Below are positions 44,103 through 53,343 of a DNA stretch of 64,000 bases, piece after piece (the stretch's first letter is position 1; every line of letters starts with the position of its first letter). The DNA is from Mycolicibacter longobardus. Lineage in GTDB: Bacteria; Actinomycetota; Actinomycetes; Mycobacteriales; Mycobacteriaceae. The stretch covers positions 1 through 64,000 of the forward strand of contig NZ_LQPG01000039.1 in the NCBI RefSeq assembly GCF_002102265.1. Direction: 5' to 3'. The notes beneath the pieces are model-generated. The model did no database searches. It had not been told where the DNA came from and worked only from the letters and a program-made list of their open reading frames with translations. The translations under genes were made by a program, and so were the position numbers.

Positions 44103-44841
44103 CGTCGGACTCCTGGTCGCCATCGATGGGAGCGGCGTCGTCCAGCGGTTCGTCGTCTGTCTCACTGTTGGCATTGCGCTGGTAGAGGCGCTCGTATTCA
44201 GCGGTGAGTGTGTCGACCATGTGGCCGTCCATGATGGCCAGGATGACCGGGCTGATGATGAAGTTCTCCTCATCGCCGGAGCGCAGCAGGATCTTGTTCC
44301 GCTCGAGCTTGTTGATGGCTTCGTCGACGCGGCCGCGCAGCATGGCCTCGTCCCGGTCGACCTTGTGGCGGTCGGCGGCGAACAGGTCGTGGATGTCGGC
44401 TCGGCCGATGAGGACGACGTCGTCGCGGGAGGTCCGTGCGATCTTGGCCAGGTGTAGCGCGACGATGGAGGCGTAAGTGCCCAGCGGCTCACGGCGAAGG
44501 ACCTTACGGCTATGAGTGCTGGGTGATTCCAGGATCGCGGGCTCGGCGTAGGCGACTTCCAGGTCCTCGAAGATTCGCAGGCGCAGGTCCAATTCGCATA
44601 GTCGTGAGGCAAGAACCCGCCGGTGTTCGATCAGCCACGCCCAGAGATCTGGTTTCGCGGGCTTGGTGAGATACCGCCGCGTGAGGAGGTTCTGTAGTAC
44701 CCAGCAGGCCTGGTTAGGAATGTCGCTGGTGTCGCCGTCAAACCGCGGCAGCCTCGCGGCCATGGTTTCCACGCTGTCGATGGGGGCGACTTCGGGGAGG
44801 TCGTCGAAGTTGGGTCCGCCGGCGTGTGTGGTCGTCATCAT
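44089..44841 (-). CDS. jetB: Wadjet JetB (MukE-like, DUF4194)
   Basis: The 250-residue accessory subunit contains two winged-helix parts (ACWVLQNLLTRRYLTK, DEAINKLERNKILLRSGDEE) and an acidic tail. It starts with ATGA over the jetA stop. JetB joins JetA to form the kleisin complex that bridges JetC heads. Confidence 0.9.
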   Translation of the reverse strand: MMTTTHAGGPNFDDLPEVAPIDSVETMAARLPRFDGDTSDIPNQACWVLQNLLTRRYLTKPAKPDLWAWLIEHRRVLASRLCELDLRLRIFEDLEVAYAEPAILESPSTHSRKVLRREPLGTYASIVALHLAKIARTSRDDVVLIGRADIHDLFAADRHKVDRDEAMLRGRVDEAINKLERNKILLRSGDEENFIISPVILAIMDGHMVDTLTAEYERLYQRNANSETDDEPLDDAAPIDGDQESDDDLH

Positions 44842-46283
44842 TCGATTCCTGCCGAGATGTGCTGTGTGAAAACAAGATCGGGAACCTCGATCACGAGGTC
44901 GTCGCCGTCGACGGACTGGAACCGTACCGGCCGCGGCCGGGCCGTCGCCGCGGCAGTGGAGTCCTGGCGTAGCGCCAACGCCCAGAGGACCACGACGTCA
45001 CCCAGATAGGGCGCGTCGACCATACCGACGACTTCCGGCAGTGAGATGGGTCCGGCGGCCACTGCGGCGTTGACTATTTGGGTCAGCGCAGGGACGTCCA
45101 CCTGGGTGATCAGTCCCCCAAACCCGGCGAGGTCCTCAGGCGGCGGCGCTGCCGCGGCCGGCTTGGGTGGTGAAGGGTCCTGGATGCTGAAGGACACCGC
45201 GCCGATGCTGGCGGCCGCCGGCGGGCTGAACGGCAGTTCGGCGGCGGTGGGGGAATCCGCGACAGCGGCCCGAAGCAGGCTGTGCCCGGCGGCTAGAGCA
45301 TCGTTGATCTGGCGAGATAAGCCGCGTGCCTGCTCGGCTGTCCCGGCGGCGAAGAACCGTTTGATGCGCTGATTGCAGCGCTGCTCGACCCGGCCCACTT
45401 CGCTGATCTGGGCTGAGACGCGCTGGAAAAACCGCAGCATCACGTCGCGTAGTTCCGGGTCGATATCGGGCAAGGCTTCAACGACGGTCGTGATGTCCGA
45501 TCGGAGCCGCGCACGCTGTTCGGGATCTTGGACCGCGCGTGTGAAGGCTAGGTAGGAGGCCTTCTCCGGGGAGGCCCACAGGGCATCGAAGTCGGAGAAC
45601 ATCCGTCGGGTCCGGTCGCGGAAGTCGGTGTCGGATTCGTCAGTCTCTTCGATCAGCCGGGAGGTGATGGCGTCCTGCATGCCCCCGTACCGGACGATGT
45701 CGGTGATGACTTGTTCCATCTGGTAGGCAATCGCGCGGGCCTCATCGGCCAGGTCGATAAGGTTTGGCGCCGGCCGTACGCCGGCGTCGAGTTCAGTCAT
45801 CTGGGCGAACAGTTCTTCGATCTGCGCTTCAAGGTCGGCGCGCAGCCGCGCCGGATCGTCGTCGAGTTGTGAGGCGATGCGTTTGAGGCCGCTGGCGATG
45901 TTGACGATGGACCCGCCGGTGGCGACAGTGTCTGCCCTGCGTAGGCGCCGAAGGAAAGCCAGTGCGCTGCGCGCGTCCTCGGTCAAGGAGCACATGTTTT
46001 GCCCGCCTTGGCCTGATCCGTCGGAGACGCGGTTGAGCCAACCGGAGCTTGCCCACGTCTTGACTAGGCTGGTGCCGGTTTGGTCAGACAGGCCGACCTC
46101 ATCAAGGTCGCGTTCCAACCGCGAGACGAGTTCCCCCTCGGGGACCTTGGCGCTCTGGTCAAGGTGGCGATCCATGAGCGTGACATACGGGGCGAGGTTC
46201 TTCGCGGCGAATAGGCGCACCGAAGCAGACTCCTGAAGGAGCTTGTTCGACTCGAAGAGCTCCGCGAGCGAAGGTGCTGTCAC
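44838..46283 (-). CDS. jetA: Wadjet JetA (MukF-like kleisin, DUF3375)
   Basis: The 481-residue protein starts at GTG 46283 behind GGAGACC. It has DUF3375 landmarks: SVRLFAAKNLAPYVTLMDRH, SGWLNRVSDG, LTEDARSALAFLRRLRR and a helical middle. It is the first gene of the operon, and all four genes overlap, so the complex is made in concert. From 46284 to 46538 I see only the presumed promoter. Confidence 0.93.
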   Translation of the reverse strand: MTAPSLAELFESNKLLQESASVRLFAAKNLAPYVTLMDRHLDQSAKVPEGELVSRLERDLDEVGLSDQTGTSLVKTWASSGWLNRVSDGSGQGGQNMCSLTEDARSALAFLRRLRRADTVATGGSIVNIASGLKRIASQLDDDPARLRADLEAQIEELFAQMTELDAGVRPAPNLIDLADEARAIAYQMEQVITDIVRYGGMQDAITSRLIEETDESDTDFRDRTRRMFSDFDALWASPEKASYLAFTRAVQDPEQRARLRSDITTVVEALPDIDPELRDVMLRFFQRVSAQISEVGRVEQRCNQRIKRFFAAGTAEQARGLSRQINDALAAGHSLLRAAVADSPTAAELPFSPPAAASIGAVSFSIQDPSPPKPAAAAPPPEDLAGFGGLITQVDVPALTQIVNAAVAAGPISLPEVVGMVDAPYLGDVVVLWALALRQDSTAAATARPRPVRFQSVDGDDLVIEVPDLVFTQHISAGIE

Positions 46284-46538
46284 TCAGGTCTCCTGTCCCT
46301 TGGGAGGTGCGGCTCCTAGCATGGACCAAAGGCCGGACATGTGGCACGGCAATGCGCCGACATTGGCCACCCGCAGTACATGTTGGCCAATACATTTGGA
46401 GTCGGATTTGAAGGCGCTTTTCCGTGAATCCGCGAGCGAACTCGACAAGCTGATTGCGGTGCTGCCCGACGCACGCATTGATGGTGGACCTCGGTCGGTA
46501 AGAATGCGGACGCAGGCTAGTGAGATTCTGCGTACGGG

Positions 46539-48014
46539 TCATCGTGGAACCAGTCCCCACACGTAGCCGCGGCCGGCGCCGATCTCGCTGAGGTCGATCC
46601 ATTTGCACTCCATAAGCCCCAGTGGTCCCGGCGCGACGGCGTCTGGGACTGTGCACGGACGCATGGGCATGGGGCCTGCGGGATCGATTTCCTCCGGTTG
46701 CGGTGGGGTGTATGGCTTGACGGTTGGGTTGGGGATGTCGTCTGGGGTAAGTGCCCACTGGTAGCTGTCGGTGAATGCCAGCCGTGAGCAGTAATAGAGC
46801 GTGCCGTTCGGTCCGGCGCCGATGCCGTTGATGTCTGAGCACCCCGAGCCGAGTGCACCTGCGGGCGGGTATCTCGATGTTGTCTGTGGCGGCGGTGGTG
46901 CGCTGCTCGTGGTCAGCGGCGGTGGCTGGGGTTGGGTGGTCATGGAGGACGAAGCCGGCGGCGGTGCTGCGGTTGTGGCTGTAGCTGAGGGGCTTGGCGT
47001 GGGTTCCTGGTTGTGATCGGTGTGTCCAGGACGGGTCAGGGCAAAGCCGCCGGCGAGCAGTGCCAGCCCGGCCGCGGCGGCCACGCCCGACAATGCCGGC
47101 GAAAAGCGCCTGCGGTGGGGTGTACTGGCCGCCTTGGCCTCTTGGGTGATTGCTGTGGGGGAGCCGATGCCCGTCAGTTCGGCCGCCGCCGTTAACTCGC
47201 GTGCGAAGTCTTGGCAGCGCGGGAAGCGTTGGTCGGGGTCCTTGTCCAGGGCGCGGGCGAAGACCGCATCGAATGGGGCCAGTTTCGGATCAACGGTGGA
47301 GGGCGCCGCGGGGGCTTCGGTGAGGTGGTGACTGATCACGGCGATCGGATTCGAGTCGGGGAACACGGCTTTGCCGGTGAGCAGGTTGTAGGCGGTAGCG
47401 GCCAGTGCGTATTGGTCGGCTCGGCCGTCGAGGGGCTTGCCCATCAACTGCTCGGGCGCGGCGTAGGCAACGGTTCCCAGCGTGAAGTTGGTGGCGGTGA
47501 GCCCGGCCGGGTCGTCGAGGGGCCGGGCGATGCCGAAATCGGCGAGATAGATGCGCCGGCTGCCGTCCCGGTCGGGCTTGGCGAGCAGGATGTTGGCGGG
47601 CTTGACGTCGCGGTGCAGTACGCCGCGTTCGTGGGCGTGGTCCAGAGCTTGGGCGATGGCCGTTGTCAGTTGCGTGACTTCGTCGGCGGGCAGGCCTGTT
47701 TGATGGCGGGCGAGCAGCGTGGCGGCGTCGTTGCCGTCCACGAATTGGGTGGCGATCCAGAGCTGGCCGGCGTCGTCGCCGCGGTCGTGGACTGTGACGA
47801 TGTTGGGGTGCTCGAGAGCGGCGATGGAGTCGGCCTCACGGATGAACCGTTGCCGGAAGGTGTCGTCGGTGGAGATCTGCGGTAACAGGATCTTGAGGGC
47901 TTCCTGGCGGGGAAGTCGTGGGTGCTGGGCCAGGTAGACCTCACCCATGCCACCGCTGCCGAGCTGGCGCACGATGGTGTAGCCGGCGAATACTTCGCCT
48001 GGTTGCGCCGTCAT
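46539..48014 (-). CDS. Transmembrane Ser/Thr protein kinase
   Basis: The 491-residue PknB-like kinase has a Gly-rich loop GSGGMGEVYLA, Lys41 (EALKILL), HRDVKPANILL, DFGIARP and an activation loop with threonines (LTATNFTLGTVAYAAPEQ). A membrane helix (about 310-328) leads to a Pro/Ser/Thr linker and an outside domain with four cysteines (GSGCSDINGIG, LYYCSRLAF, RPCTVPD, LMECKWIDL). It probably senses a signal outside the membrane. It faces the same way as the jet operon, 256 bases upstream of it; a functional link is not shown. Confidence 0.92.
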   Translation of the reverse strand: MTAQPGEVFAGYTIVRQLGSGGMGEVYLAQHPRLPRQEALKILLPQISTDDTFRQRFIREADSIAALEHPNIVTVHDRGDDAGQLWIATQFVDGNDAATLLARHQTGLPADEVTQLTTAIAQALDHAHERGVLHRDVKPANILLAKPDRDGSRRIYLADFGIARPLDDPAGLTATNFTLGTVAYAAPEQLMGKPLDGRADQYALAATAYNLLTGKAVFPDSNPIAVISHHLTEAPAAPSTVDPKLAPFDAVFARALDKDPDQRFPRCQDFARELTAAAELTGIGSPTAITQEAKAASTPHRRRFSPALSGVAAAAGLALLAGGFALTRPGHTDHNQEPTPSPSATATTAAPPPASSSMTTQPQPPPLTTSSAPPPPQTTSRYPPAGALGSGCSDINGIGAGPNGTLYYCSRLAFTDSYQWALTPDDIPNPTVKPYTPPQPEEIDPAGPMPMRPCTVPDAVAPGPLGLMECKWIDLSEIGAGRGYVWGLVPR

Positions 48015-48209
48015 GGCGGCGATCTTAATTCGCCGGCCGTTGAGGTGGGCCGGCGTTTGGCGCGGTGGCTGTTAGATCATTCGGGGCCAGCGTGGCGCGG
48101 TGGTCTCGGCGATCGCGGTGGTCGGTCGTGGACCCGCAGACGCTGGTGACTGGCCGCCGCGGCGGCAGATCTCTTGTGTGGGTGGCTAGCCACCGGACAT
48201 ACTGGGGAC

Positions 48210-48437
48210 ATGCCGTCGAAACACCGGTATCCGGCCATCACGCCGCGCCCCGCACCCGAACTGCGGGACCGCGCCAAACAGGCCGTATCCGAGGTGAATT
48301 CCTCACTGAACCGCCACATCATCGAGTTCCTCCGGTGGCTGGTGGGCGACACCGACGAACTCCCCGAGCGGCCCGCTCGACGGATTCCACCAATGGGGCC
48401 GGAAACCATCAACAGGAAAGACCACGAAGATGGGTAA
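48210..48437 (+). CDS. Small Arc/RHH-like protein
   Basis: The 75-residue protein (MPSKHRYPAITPRPAPELRD) has a helix pair VNSSLNRHIIEFLRWLVGD like the Arc ribbon-helix-helix DNA-binding domain. It overlaps the next membrane-protein gene by eight bases. A small plasmid regulator is likely. Confidence 0.65.
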   Translation: MPSKHRYPAITPRPAPELRDRAKQAVSEVNSSLNRHIIEFLRWLVGDTDELPERPARRIPPMGPETINRKDHEDG

Positions 48438-48792
48438 TCGGCAGATGACCTCCTCGAAGCCCCAGCAGGCAATCAGCACCACCGTGATGTTCTATGCCCT
48501 TGTGGCACTGGGGGTGTTGGGCCTCTGCGGCTGGACCGCGATCAGCGTCCTGGCCCTCAACGCCGCATATGCCTGGCCTGTCGGCATCCCGGTATTTGCC
48601 GCCGGAGCAGCCCTGTGGATCGTGCGGCCGGCACCGTGGCGAATCTGGGCTGCGGTGATCGGCTGGGCGCTGGCGAGCCAAGCCGCGATCGACGCGTTCG
48701 GGTGGGCGGGCGCGGCCGCGGCGCTGCTCGCCGGCGCGGTGTTGTCACACCGCCTGCTGCGTGTGGCCAAAGCCGAGGACGCCACCGCGTAA
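48430..48792 (+). CDS. Small membrane protein
   Basis: The 120-residue protein has three or four hydrophobic helices (VMFYALVALGVLGLCGWTAI, VGIPVFAAGAALWIV, IWAAVIGWALASQAAI, AAAALLAGAVL). No family is recognised. It is coupled to the RHH-like gene upstream. Confidence 0.65.
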   Translation: MGNRQMTSSKPQQAISTTVMFYALVALGVLGLCGWTAISVLALNAAYAWPVGIPVFAAGAALWIVRPAPWRIWAAVIGWALASQAAIDAFGWAGAAAALLAGAVLSHRLLRVAKAEDATA

Positions 48793-48888
48793 GGCCAAGT
48801 CGGGCGCGCCCCGAAAGCGGGACGTCGACTCCGTGGCCGTGGGAAACTAGGGCGCACCTCAGCAGCGGGACAGGAGGATCCGGTCCTC

Positions 48889-49092
48889 ATGATTGGCGAA
48901 TTGGCAGCGCGGGCCGCGGGCAAGACGGTCTATCGCAATCACAAAGGGCAGCAAGCCTGGTGCCTGTGTGCCGAGTGCACGGCGAGGCACCAGAGCAGGA
49001 ACAAGCGGCGGACCCGGCACGACACGTGGGCGATCGACGGCCAGGACTGGCGGATCCACGAGGATCTCGCCCGGAAGGCTCCGGAAAACTAG
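48889..49092 (+). CDS. 67-residue basic protein with CLCAEC motif
   Basis: The ATG at 48889 follows GACAGGAGG. The protein contains CLCAECTARH, a paired-cysteine motif, in a Lys/Arg-rich context. It may be a small nucleic-acid-binding zinc protein; function is unknown. Confidence 0.55.
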   Translation: MIGELAARAAGKTVYRNHKGQQAWCLCAECTARHQSRNKRRTRHDTWAIDGQDWRIHEDLARKAPEN

Positions 49093-49155
49093 CCGGCCCC
49101 GCCAGGCCCTGGCGCACCCTGGGGCTCAATCCCCAGTTCTGTGATCAACGACGGG

Positions 49156-49398
49156 CTATAGGACGCGAACTGCGGCCGGCCCTACGAGCACCTGGCAGCC
49201 CTCAGCCAGCGGTGGCGAGGACGTCGCGTCGTCACACCTCACGCAGCACCAGGTGGTGTGTCCGCCGCATCCACACGGCTGGTGAAGCACGACAACACGG
49301 TTGGGCCCCAGCTCATGGCCGGCGGCGCACCGAGTGGGGGGCCTGGCCATCCAGGCGCCATCCACGCCGCGCACCAGATCGCCTACCGCCGCCGCCAT
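49156..49398 (-). CDS. Small Cys/His-rich protein
   Basis: The 80-residue protein has RCAAGHELGPN, QPCGCGGHTTWCCVRCDD and EGCQVL: at least seven cysteines arranged as a zinc ribbon, a pattern seen in small actinobacterial plasmid and genome proteins. Reading this strand gives a coherent domain, while the opposite frames do not. Confidence 0.6.
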   Translation of the reverse strand: MAAAVGDLVRGVDGAWMARPPTRCAAGHELGPNRVVVLHQPCGCGGHTTWCCVRCDDATSSPPLAEGCQVLVGPAAVRVL

Positions 49399-49492
49399 AG
49401 TCGGCCACCCTAGTCACTGTCGCGGCAACGCGGTAGACGCGGCGCGACCACTCATACAGCTAAACCGATATGTATGAGGGTACGATGGTGGG

Positions 49493-49777
49493 ATGGCACC
49501 ACGATCGACGACCGGCAAGAGCCGAGCGGAACGCGCGGCCTACACGCAGCGTCGCGCCGAGCGCACCGCGAAGGCGCCGATGAAGGGTTCTCGTTGGTCG
49601 ATCGACGATGCCCGCACCGCGTTGGACACCTCTCTGAGCGTTCCCGAGGTGGCCCTGATGTTGGGGAGAACGGCAGCGGCGGTGGAGGGGCTGCGGGCCC
49701 GCTGGCGTGCCGGTGAGTTGTCGTCGGCCTTGGCTGACCAACTGCCTCCAGCGCCGTCACCGGTGTTGAGGAAGTAA
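49493..49777 (+). CDS. Small SANT/HTH-like protein before the Tap operon
   Basis: The protein has 94 residues with a basic N-terminus (AERAAYTQRRAERTAK). The segment RWSIDDARTALDTSLSVPEV and ALMLGRTAAAVEGLRARWRA looks like a Myb/SANT helix-turn-helix. It begins a same-strand series leading to the tap-tpg pair, so it may regulate it. Confidence 0.6.
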   Translation: MAPRSTTGKSRAERAAYTQRRAERTAKAPMKGSRWSIDDARTALDTSLSVPEVALMLGRTAAAVEGLRARWRAGELSSALADQLPPAPSPVLRK

Positions 49778-49779
49778 GT

Positions 49780-49923
49780 ATGTCGGACGGGCACGAGATG
49801 GTGGTGTGCGGTAGCGCATTTCGGAACGTCAGCAGCGTTCTGGTGATGGAGGGAGTGGCAGGGATGTTCGCAATGAAGGCAAGCCGTGAGGGCTCGCTGA
49901 GCGGGAGTGGGTTGCGGCGATGA
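49780..49923 (+). CDS. 47-residue ORF coupled to the Tap-like gene
   Basis: The ATG at 49780 follows the previous stop by two bases and its stop overlaps the Tap start (ATGA at 49920). The product begins MSDGHEMVVCGSAFRNVSSV. It may be a real small protein or a leader that couples translation into tap. Confidence 0.4.
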   Translation: MSDGHEMVVCGSAFRNVSSVLVMEGVAGMFAMKASREGSLSGSGLRR

Positions 49924-51848
49924 GCGCGCCGGCGGGGCCTAGCTACCTGGTCACTCCTTCAGGGACGTTCGTGATCCATGACGTCGACGAAGCCGCCGAT
50001 GTGATGTGCGTGCTGACCGAGCAGTACGCGGACCCGGTCGGTGAGCCGCTGTTGGCGATGTCTCGTCAGCAGGTCGCTACGCAGCTTGGACGGGGGATTC
50101 CGGCGGATTTCCCGGCTGAGGACGTCGTGACGGGTGATCCGCATCAGGGCGGGACGCGGGGATGGTGGGCGTGGACCATCCAACGCTATCTGAGTGAGCA
50201 GAACGCGCCTGCGACACCGGGCGGTGAGACGAGCCAGCCTGGACCGGCACCCGCGGCGGAGAGTGTCGACCAGCAGGAGCCGGCGGTCGACGGGGCGTGG
50301 CCGTTGAAATCCCAGCAGTGGACCGACGTCAACCTCAGCGGTGTCGACCAGCGGGTACTACTGGCCACCAGCAAGGGCATCGTCACCCCCTCTGGTGTGG
50401 TCAAGTCCGCACCTCTGGCCGCACCGGAGCGCCTGGGGGCCATCGTCTGCAATCGCCGTTGGGCCGCAACACCCGGGGGCGCTGCCCCGCAGATCTGGGT
50501 GACGGCTGAGGCGTTGGAGGCCATCGGATTCCAGATTGACGATCAGGTCGAAAGCGAGTTGCCTGACGTTGTCGCGGACTTCTTCGGATGCACCGTGACC
50601 TACCACCTGTCGGGCTGGTTCGGATGCGAGTTCGACTCCGCGGTGTACGGCGGTGAGTCTCGTGCGGCTGACATCATCTTGATGCCGTACCTGATGCTGG
50701 ATCCGTCGACCGCGCGGCCCATGGACCGCGGGATCGCTGGGGTCGAGGGAACCGAGACCGAGTTGCCTGATGACGAGGACGCCGCGGCACACCTACTTGG
50801 CGACCGCATCGCCTGGCTCCACAGCATTGAGGGCACTCTGCCGGCCTCACGCTGGCCGATGGTCGGCGCCCAGCTCGCGGTCGCCAAGATGCGAACCGCA
50901 AAACCGAAGCCCAAGAACTCCACCGGGCCCGCCCCGGAGCTCAAGCCCTGTCCTCTGCCTAGTGAGATCACGCCCACTGGTCGACTCACCAATCAGTGGT
51001 GGGGTCCACACGGGGTCGAGGCCCGCGCCGGCGCCGAGGCCGAGCAGCAGGAGCGGCCCGCGGCCAAAGTCAAGAAGGCACCGCACCGCGCACGGGGCAA
51101 CACGATCGACGTCGAAGTCGACCAGCAGGCGGCGTATCTGCCCTCAGCTGAGGGCCTCTACCTCGGCTACGGGGCGCCGGACTGGGTGGAGCCGGACCCG
51201 GAGGTATTCAACCAGCCGAACCCACCGTTCGGGGTTTATCAGATCACCACGCCACCGGGCAGCGAACTCGACGGTCTACACCGAAAGCTGCCCCTGCCGC
51301 ATCCTGAGATGAGTTGGGACGACGCTACAACGTGGTGGGCGACGACCGCCGACATACGTCATCTGACCGCAGCCCCGGAGATTGGTGGTGCTGGAATTTC
51401 ATGGGCGGAGTTGCAGCTCGACGCGGCGTGGGTCTGGCCTGAACAACACCAGTGGCTCAAGGGATTCGGCAAGGAGCTGCGTAGCCGGCGCATCGAAGCC
51501 ACTGCTGCGGGCCGCAACGACTATGAGTCGATGATCAAGGCGATCTACACCAGCTTCCTTGGCCGCATGGCCGCCGTCGGCGATAGTGCCTGGAAGTACC
51601 CGCTGCTGCACCTGACGCAACCGGCCTGGTATGCCTCCATCGAAGCCGTCACGCGGGCCCGGGCCATGAAGTACGCGACGCGCATTGCCCGTGAGTTCGA
51701 CCTCTACCCGACTGGATGGTGGGCTGACGCCTGGTTCTACCGGGTGCCGGCCGACTTCGACCTCACCCAGCTTGAGGACCCGCTGCGTGACGGGGTCCGG
51801 ACCAACGGTGCTTACCGGATCAAGAACGTCAACCCGCCGCGCTCATGA
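49920..51848 (+). CDS. tap: Tap-like telomere-associated protein
   Basis: The 642-residue protein has no common enzyme domain. Its C-terminal half (TIDVEVDQQAAYLPSAEGLY, LHRKLPLPHP, GISWAELQLDAAWVWPEQHQ, FLGRMAAVGDSAWKYPLL, YATRIAREFDLYPTGWWADA) resembles, as I recall, telomere-associated Tap proteins of linear actinobacterial replicons, which bind telomere ends and recruit the terminal protein. It directly precedes a Tpg-like gene by ATGA overlap, the tap-tpg order known in Streptomyces. Homology was not computed, so this is a reasoned but unproven call. Confidence 0.6.
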   Translation: MSAPAGPSYLVTPSGTFVIHDVDEAADVMCVLTEQYADPVGEPLLAMSRQQVATQLGRGIPADFPAEDVVTGDPHQGGTRGWWAWTIQRYLSEQNAPATPGGETSQPGPAPAAESVDQQEPAVDGAWPLKSQQWTDVNLSGVDQRVLLATSKGIVTPSGVVKSAPLAAPERLGAIVCNRRWAATPGGAAPQIWVTAEALEAIGFQIDDQVESELPDVVADFFGCTVTYHLSGWFGCEFDSAVYGGESRAADIILMPYLMLDPSTARPMDRGIAGVEGTETELPDDEDAAAHLLGDRIAWLHSIEGTLPASRWPMVGAQLAVAKMRTAKPKPKNSTGPAPELKPCPLPSEITPTGRLTNQWWGPHGVEARAGAEAEQQERPAAKVKKAPHRARGNTIDVEVDQQAAYLPSAEGLYLGYGAPDWVEPDPEVFNQPNPPFGVYQITTPPGSELDGLHRKLPLPHPEMSWDDATTWWATTADIRHLTAAPEIGGAGISWAELQLDAAWVWPEQHQWLKGFGKELRSRRIEATAAGRNDYESMIKAIYTSFLGRMAAVGDSAWKYPLLHLTQPAWYASIEAVTRARAMKYATRIAREFDLYPTGWWADAWFYRVPADFDLTQLEDPLRDGVRTNGAYRIKNVNPPRS

Positions 51849-52543
51849 GAAGAGCACGCATGGCCGGATCGGCAGGCCCGCAACGGGGGTTCCGGGAATG
51901 CTTCCTGGATCTGGCTGACCGTAAAGGCCGCGAATTCGGGGCGGCCTGGGATGGCGTCAATGCGCGCAGTCGACGCGCTGAAGCGGGCCGGCGCGGCCGT
52001 GAGGAGATGATCCGCAGGATCGAGACCCGCACAGGTCGCCGCTACGCGGCTTCGACGATTGCGCGCTGGGCCGTGCATCAGCAGTGGCCGCCGGGGGTCG
52101 ACACGTTCTGGCTGGAACGGTGGGCTGCCATCGACCGCGCCGGCGGGATCCGCGCGCTGGCGGAGGCGTTAGGTTCGACGCCGCGGCGCGTGGTGACGTG
52201 GAGGGACTCTCTGGACCCGAACGCCCCGCCGCCGGCGCCGGTCTCTGTGGTGCCGCCAGGGGAGGTGCAGGCCATTTGGGTCATCGTCGACGGGTTCGCA
52301 ACGATCGGCACGACGCGGATCGACAAGAGGGTGCCAACCAGTGCTGACGAGGAATTCCAGGAACTGCAGATCCTCGTCAGCTCAGGGTTTTTCGAGGCAT
52401 GGATCAACCATGAGATGGACCGCGTCAAGGAGATCCTCGGGGCGGCGATCGCCGACCAGGTGATCGCCGACTGGAATCCCGCGCAGTTCTACGACGTCGA
52501 CTTCACCGTGGAGGACGTGATCGACCTGAGGACGGAACTTTAG
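51845..52543 (+). CDS. tpg: Tpg-like telomere terminal protein
   Basis: The protein has 232 residues. The N-terminal half has a helix-turn-helix-like part (GRRYAASTIARWAVH, IRALAEALGSTPRRVVTWRD). The C-terminal half (IWVIVDGFATIGTTRIDKRV, EFQELQILVSS, ends VDFTVEDVIDLRTEL) parallels the remembered Streptomyces Tpg layout, which ends in a VQFTDIEHLDFEL-type motif. Tpg attaches to the 5' ends of linear replicons and primes end patching. Coupling to the Tap-like gene strengthens the call. Confidence 0.6.
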   Translation: MRRARMAGSAGPQRGFRECFLDLADRKGREFGAAWDGVNARSRRAEAGRRGREEMIRRIETRTGRRYAASTIARWAVHQQWPPGVDTFWLERWAAIDRAGGIRALAEALGSTPRRVVTWRDSLDPNAPPPAPVSVVPPGEVQAIWVIVDGFATIGTTRIDKRVPTSADEEFQELQILVSSGFFEAWINHEMDRVKEILGAAIADQVIADWNPAQFYDVDFTVEDVIDLRTEL

Positions 52544-52611
52544 GCGCATAGAGTGCCGGGTCGGCGCGGCACCGCCCAAAAACAGGATACGGGCGTGAGA
52601 GAGTCGAACTC

Positions 52612-53343
52612 ATGAGGGGGAGAACACGATTCAATAATGGCCCGTTGCTGGGCGCAGCCATCACTGCCTTGGCGACATTGGTCGCCGGGGCCATCGGCTT
52701 CAGCGGCGACCACACACCGATGTCGCAGGTCGCGACCCGCGCGACCTGGGAAGCCCTCCCGACGGGATCCGCGCTGGCGACACTGGACAGCCTGGCGATC
52801 AAGGGCCGAGCCCCCAAGACCGGCTACGAACGCAGCCAATTCGGTCAAGCCTGGAGCGATGACGTCACCGTTGCCGGCGGGCACAACGGCTGCGACACAC
52901 GCAACGACATCCTGCGCCGCGACCTGACCAACATCGACGTCAAGCCGGGGACCAGGGGCTGCGTCGTTCTGGCCGGGACGCTCAACGATCCCTACACCGG
53001 CACCGCCATCGACTTCCAGCGCGGCCAGGGCACCTCCAGCGCAGTGCAGATCGACCACATCGTTGCGCTGGCTGATGCGTGGCAGAAGGGCGCCCAATTA
53101 TGGGATGCCGCTACGCGCCGCAACTTCGCCAACGACCCGCTCAACCTGCAGGCAGTCGATGGGCCGAGCAACCAACAAAAGGGGGCCGGTGACGCTGCCA
53201 CGTGGCTGCCGGCCAACAAGGCCTACCGGTGCACCTATGTCTCCCGGATCGTCGAGGTCAAAGCGACCTACAACCTGTCGGTGACGCAGGCCGAACACGA
53301 TGCGATCGCGCGGATCCTGACCGCCGGCTGTCCTACCCCCTAG
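52612..53343 (+). CDS. Secreted HNH-type (DUF1524) nuclease
   Basis: The 243-residue protein has an N-terminal signal or membrane anchor (LLGAAITALATLVAGAIGFS) and the DUF1524 core: HNGCDTRNDILRRDLT, TLNDPYTGTAIDF, VQIDHIVALADAWQKGA, FANDPLNLQAVDG, NQQKGAGDAATWLP and CTYVSR. The His in QIDHIVAL and the NDPLNL Asn are the catalytic signature. It likely cuts DNA or RNA outside the cytoplasm. It could aid DNA uptake, nutrient use or competition. Confidence 0.85.
   Translation: MRGRTRFNNGPLLGAAITALATLVAGAIGFSGDHTPMSQVATRATWEALPTGSALATLDSLAIKGRAPKTGYERSQFGQAWSDDVTVAGGHNGCDTRNDILRRDLTNIDVKPGTRGCVVLAGTLNDPYTGTAIDFQRGQGTSSAVQIDHIVALADAWQKGAQLWDAATRRNFANDPLNLQAVDGPSNQQKGAGDAATWLPANKAYRCTYVSRIVEVKATYNLSVTQAEHDAIARILTAGCPTP

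Noticed and set aside
44103..44612. Longer start for JetC giving 1301 residues
   Set aside because: The extra 170 residues lie inside jetB in another frame and have shadow composition; MTSTSTQRQVWLSRLQVINW is the natural family start.
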